From: an uncultured Anaerolineaceae bacterium
GTDB taxonomy: Bacteria; Chloroflexota; Anaerolineae; Promineifilales; Promineifilaceae
Length of the DNA: 7,103 nt
Direction: 5' to 3'
Assembly: GCA_937967805.1 (NCBI GenBank)
Contig: CALBTC010000492.1
Span: 1-7,103, forward strand
Made by a program: the position numbers and the translations under genes. A model generated the notes under the pieces. That model saw nothing but the letters and a program-made list of their open reading frames with translations, was not told where the DNA came from and did not search any database. Below are positions 6,441 through 7,103 of this stretch, piece by piece; within the stretch, counting starts at the first letter, position 1; every line of letters begins with the position of its first letter.

Positions 6441-7103
6441 TTATTCCGACGCTAGTTGTTGCAAAATGGATTCCAATTCAGAGGGAAGTTCGGCCAGGAT
6501 GGTGAGTTCTTCGTCGTCCGACGGCCGTTTCACCCTAAGCACCGCCGCATGTAAAAAATGCCTCCCCAACCGGATGCTGGGCTTGCGACGGCCGTACACC
6601 TTGTCGCCCACAATGGGAAAACCAATGTAGGCCAGGTGCACCCGAATCTGGTGGGTGCGGCCGGTGAACAGCTCGCAGCGCAGCAGCGTGTAATCGTCGT
6701 AGCCGGTGACGGTGGTGTACTGCGTTTGGGCCTCGCGGCTGCGGGCCGAGCTGCCAAACGGGATCACCGCCATCTTTTTGCGCTGGCGCGGGTCGCGGCC
6801 TATGGGCGCGTCAATGAGCGCCGTTGGCGGCTGCACCTGGCCATCGACCAGCGCCAGGTACTGCTTGCCCACGGTGCGTTCCTTGAACTGGGCCTGCAAA
6901 TGGCGCAGCGCCGGCTCGTTTTTGGCAATGACGATGAGGCCGGACGTCTCCTTGTCCAGCCGGTGCACAATGCCCGGCCGCTTTTCCCCGCCGATGCCGG
7001 GCAGATCGGGGCAGTGGGCCAGGACGGCGTTGACCAGCGTACCGCTGCTGTGCCCCACGGCCGGATGCACCACCATGCCCGCCGGCTTGTTGATGATGAG
7101 CAT
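6441..7103 (-). CDS. rluD: RluA/RluD-family 23S rRNA pseudouridine synthase (5' end truncated by window edge)
   Basis: Converts specific uridines in RNA to pseudouridine; RluD-type members act on helix 69 of 23S rRNA during large-subunit assembly. The visible 220 residues begin in the catalytic domain: INKPAGMVVHPAVGH (4-18), the signature GIVHRLDKETSG (44-55) with catalytic Asp50, QYLALVDG (81-88), the RNA-binding GRTHQIRVHLA (148-158), GDKVYGRR (167-173) and FLHAAVLR (183-190). All RluA-family motifs are intact. The Met at the window edge lines up with an internal position of E. coli RluD, so about 80-90 N-terminal residues, expected to include an S4 RNA-binding domain, lie outside the window. 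The stop is TAA at 6443-6441. The exact target (RluD versus a related RluA-family enzyme) cannot be settled without the N-terminus, so the symbol is tentative. Confidence 0.92.
   Translation of the reverse strand: MLIINKPAGMVVHPAVGHSSGTLVNAVLAHCPDLPGIGGEKRPGIVHRLDKETSGLIVIAKNEPALRHLQAQFKERTVGKQYLALVDGQVQPPTALIDAPIGRDPRQRKKMAVIPFGSSARSREAQTQYTTVTGYDDYTLLRCELFTGRTHQIRVHLAYIGFPIVGDKVYGRRKPSIRLGRHFLHAAVLRVKRPSDDEELTILAELPSELESILQQLASE

Larger units (their letters stand above)
384..6595. repeat. Dispersed palindromic octamer ACGGCCGT, 16 exact copies
   Basis: Exact copies start at 384, 1012, 1126, 1324, 2253, 2522, 2793, 2883, 3051, 3357, 4062, 5569, 5867, 6186, 6521 and 6588. About 0.1-0.2 copies would be expected by base composition alone. 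Many near copies differ by one base (for example 751-758, 971-980 and 4125-4132). The motif occurs in every recognised gene and once between genes (6186). The feature spans the whole range in which it is dispersed, and the sequence between copies belongs to the other features. Confidence 0.9.

Noticed and set aside
1..7103. A novel defence, secretion or biosynthetic gene system
   Set aside because: Apart from two small unassigned proteins, all genes belong to recognised families with intact motifs, and nothing in gene order suggests a joint new system.

Overview
The window is bacterial chromosomal DNA of moderately high GC (about 55-60% by eye). Its style suggests a Chloroflexota bacterium of the Anaerolineae type. 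The clues are a Thr/Pro/Ala-rich membrane-anchored protein, a very large sensor kinase with several input domains, and a palindromic octamer, ACGGCCGT, scattered through every gene. The taxonomic call is inference from style, because there is no rRNA or other marker gene here.

Layout. From 1 to 1526 two genes run on the minus strand: a short membrane-anchored protein with a Thr/Pro-rich tail containing 57-bp tandem repeats (930-1526), then an M42-family metallo-aminopeptidase (1-902, 3' end cut off by the window edge). The 27-bp gap between them suggests one transcript. The segment 1527-1847 is a divergent control region with a good extended -10 promoter for the gene to its right, a roughly 130-nt leader carrying a repeated 10-mer, and a weaker promoter for the leftward pair. 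From 1848 to 5180 on the plus strand is one 1110-residue sensor histidine kinase (multi-TM region, Cache-like extracellular domain, HAMP, GAF, PAS, HisKA, HATPase). No response regulator is encoded beside it in the window.

Between the convergent ends of the kinase and the next gene lies a 92-bp palindromic, REP/MITE-like element (5234-5325). It has 10-bp imperfect terminal inverted repeats and two internal hairpins, and ends exactly at the methyltransferase stop codon. Then three minus-strand reading frames follow in the order rluD-like pseudouridine synthase (6441-7103, 5' end cut off), a doubtful 50-69-residue small membrane protein (6198-6407), and a class I SAM-dependent methyltransferase (5326-6111).

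The genes do not form one obvious pathway: peptide trimming, envelope sensing, small-molecule or macromolecule methylation and rRNA modification look like ordinary housekeeping and signalling neighbours. I saw no defence system, CRISPR array, transposase, tRNA or rRNA. The most notable signals are at DNA level: 16 exact copies of ACGGCCGT in 7.1 kb, used in all three codon phases and once between genes, and the palindromic element whose first hairpin fits the dRS3-type pattern ATTCCC-N8-GGGAAT.
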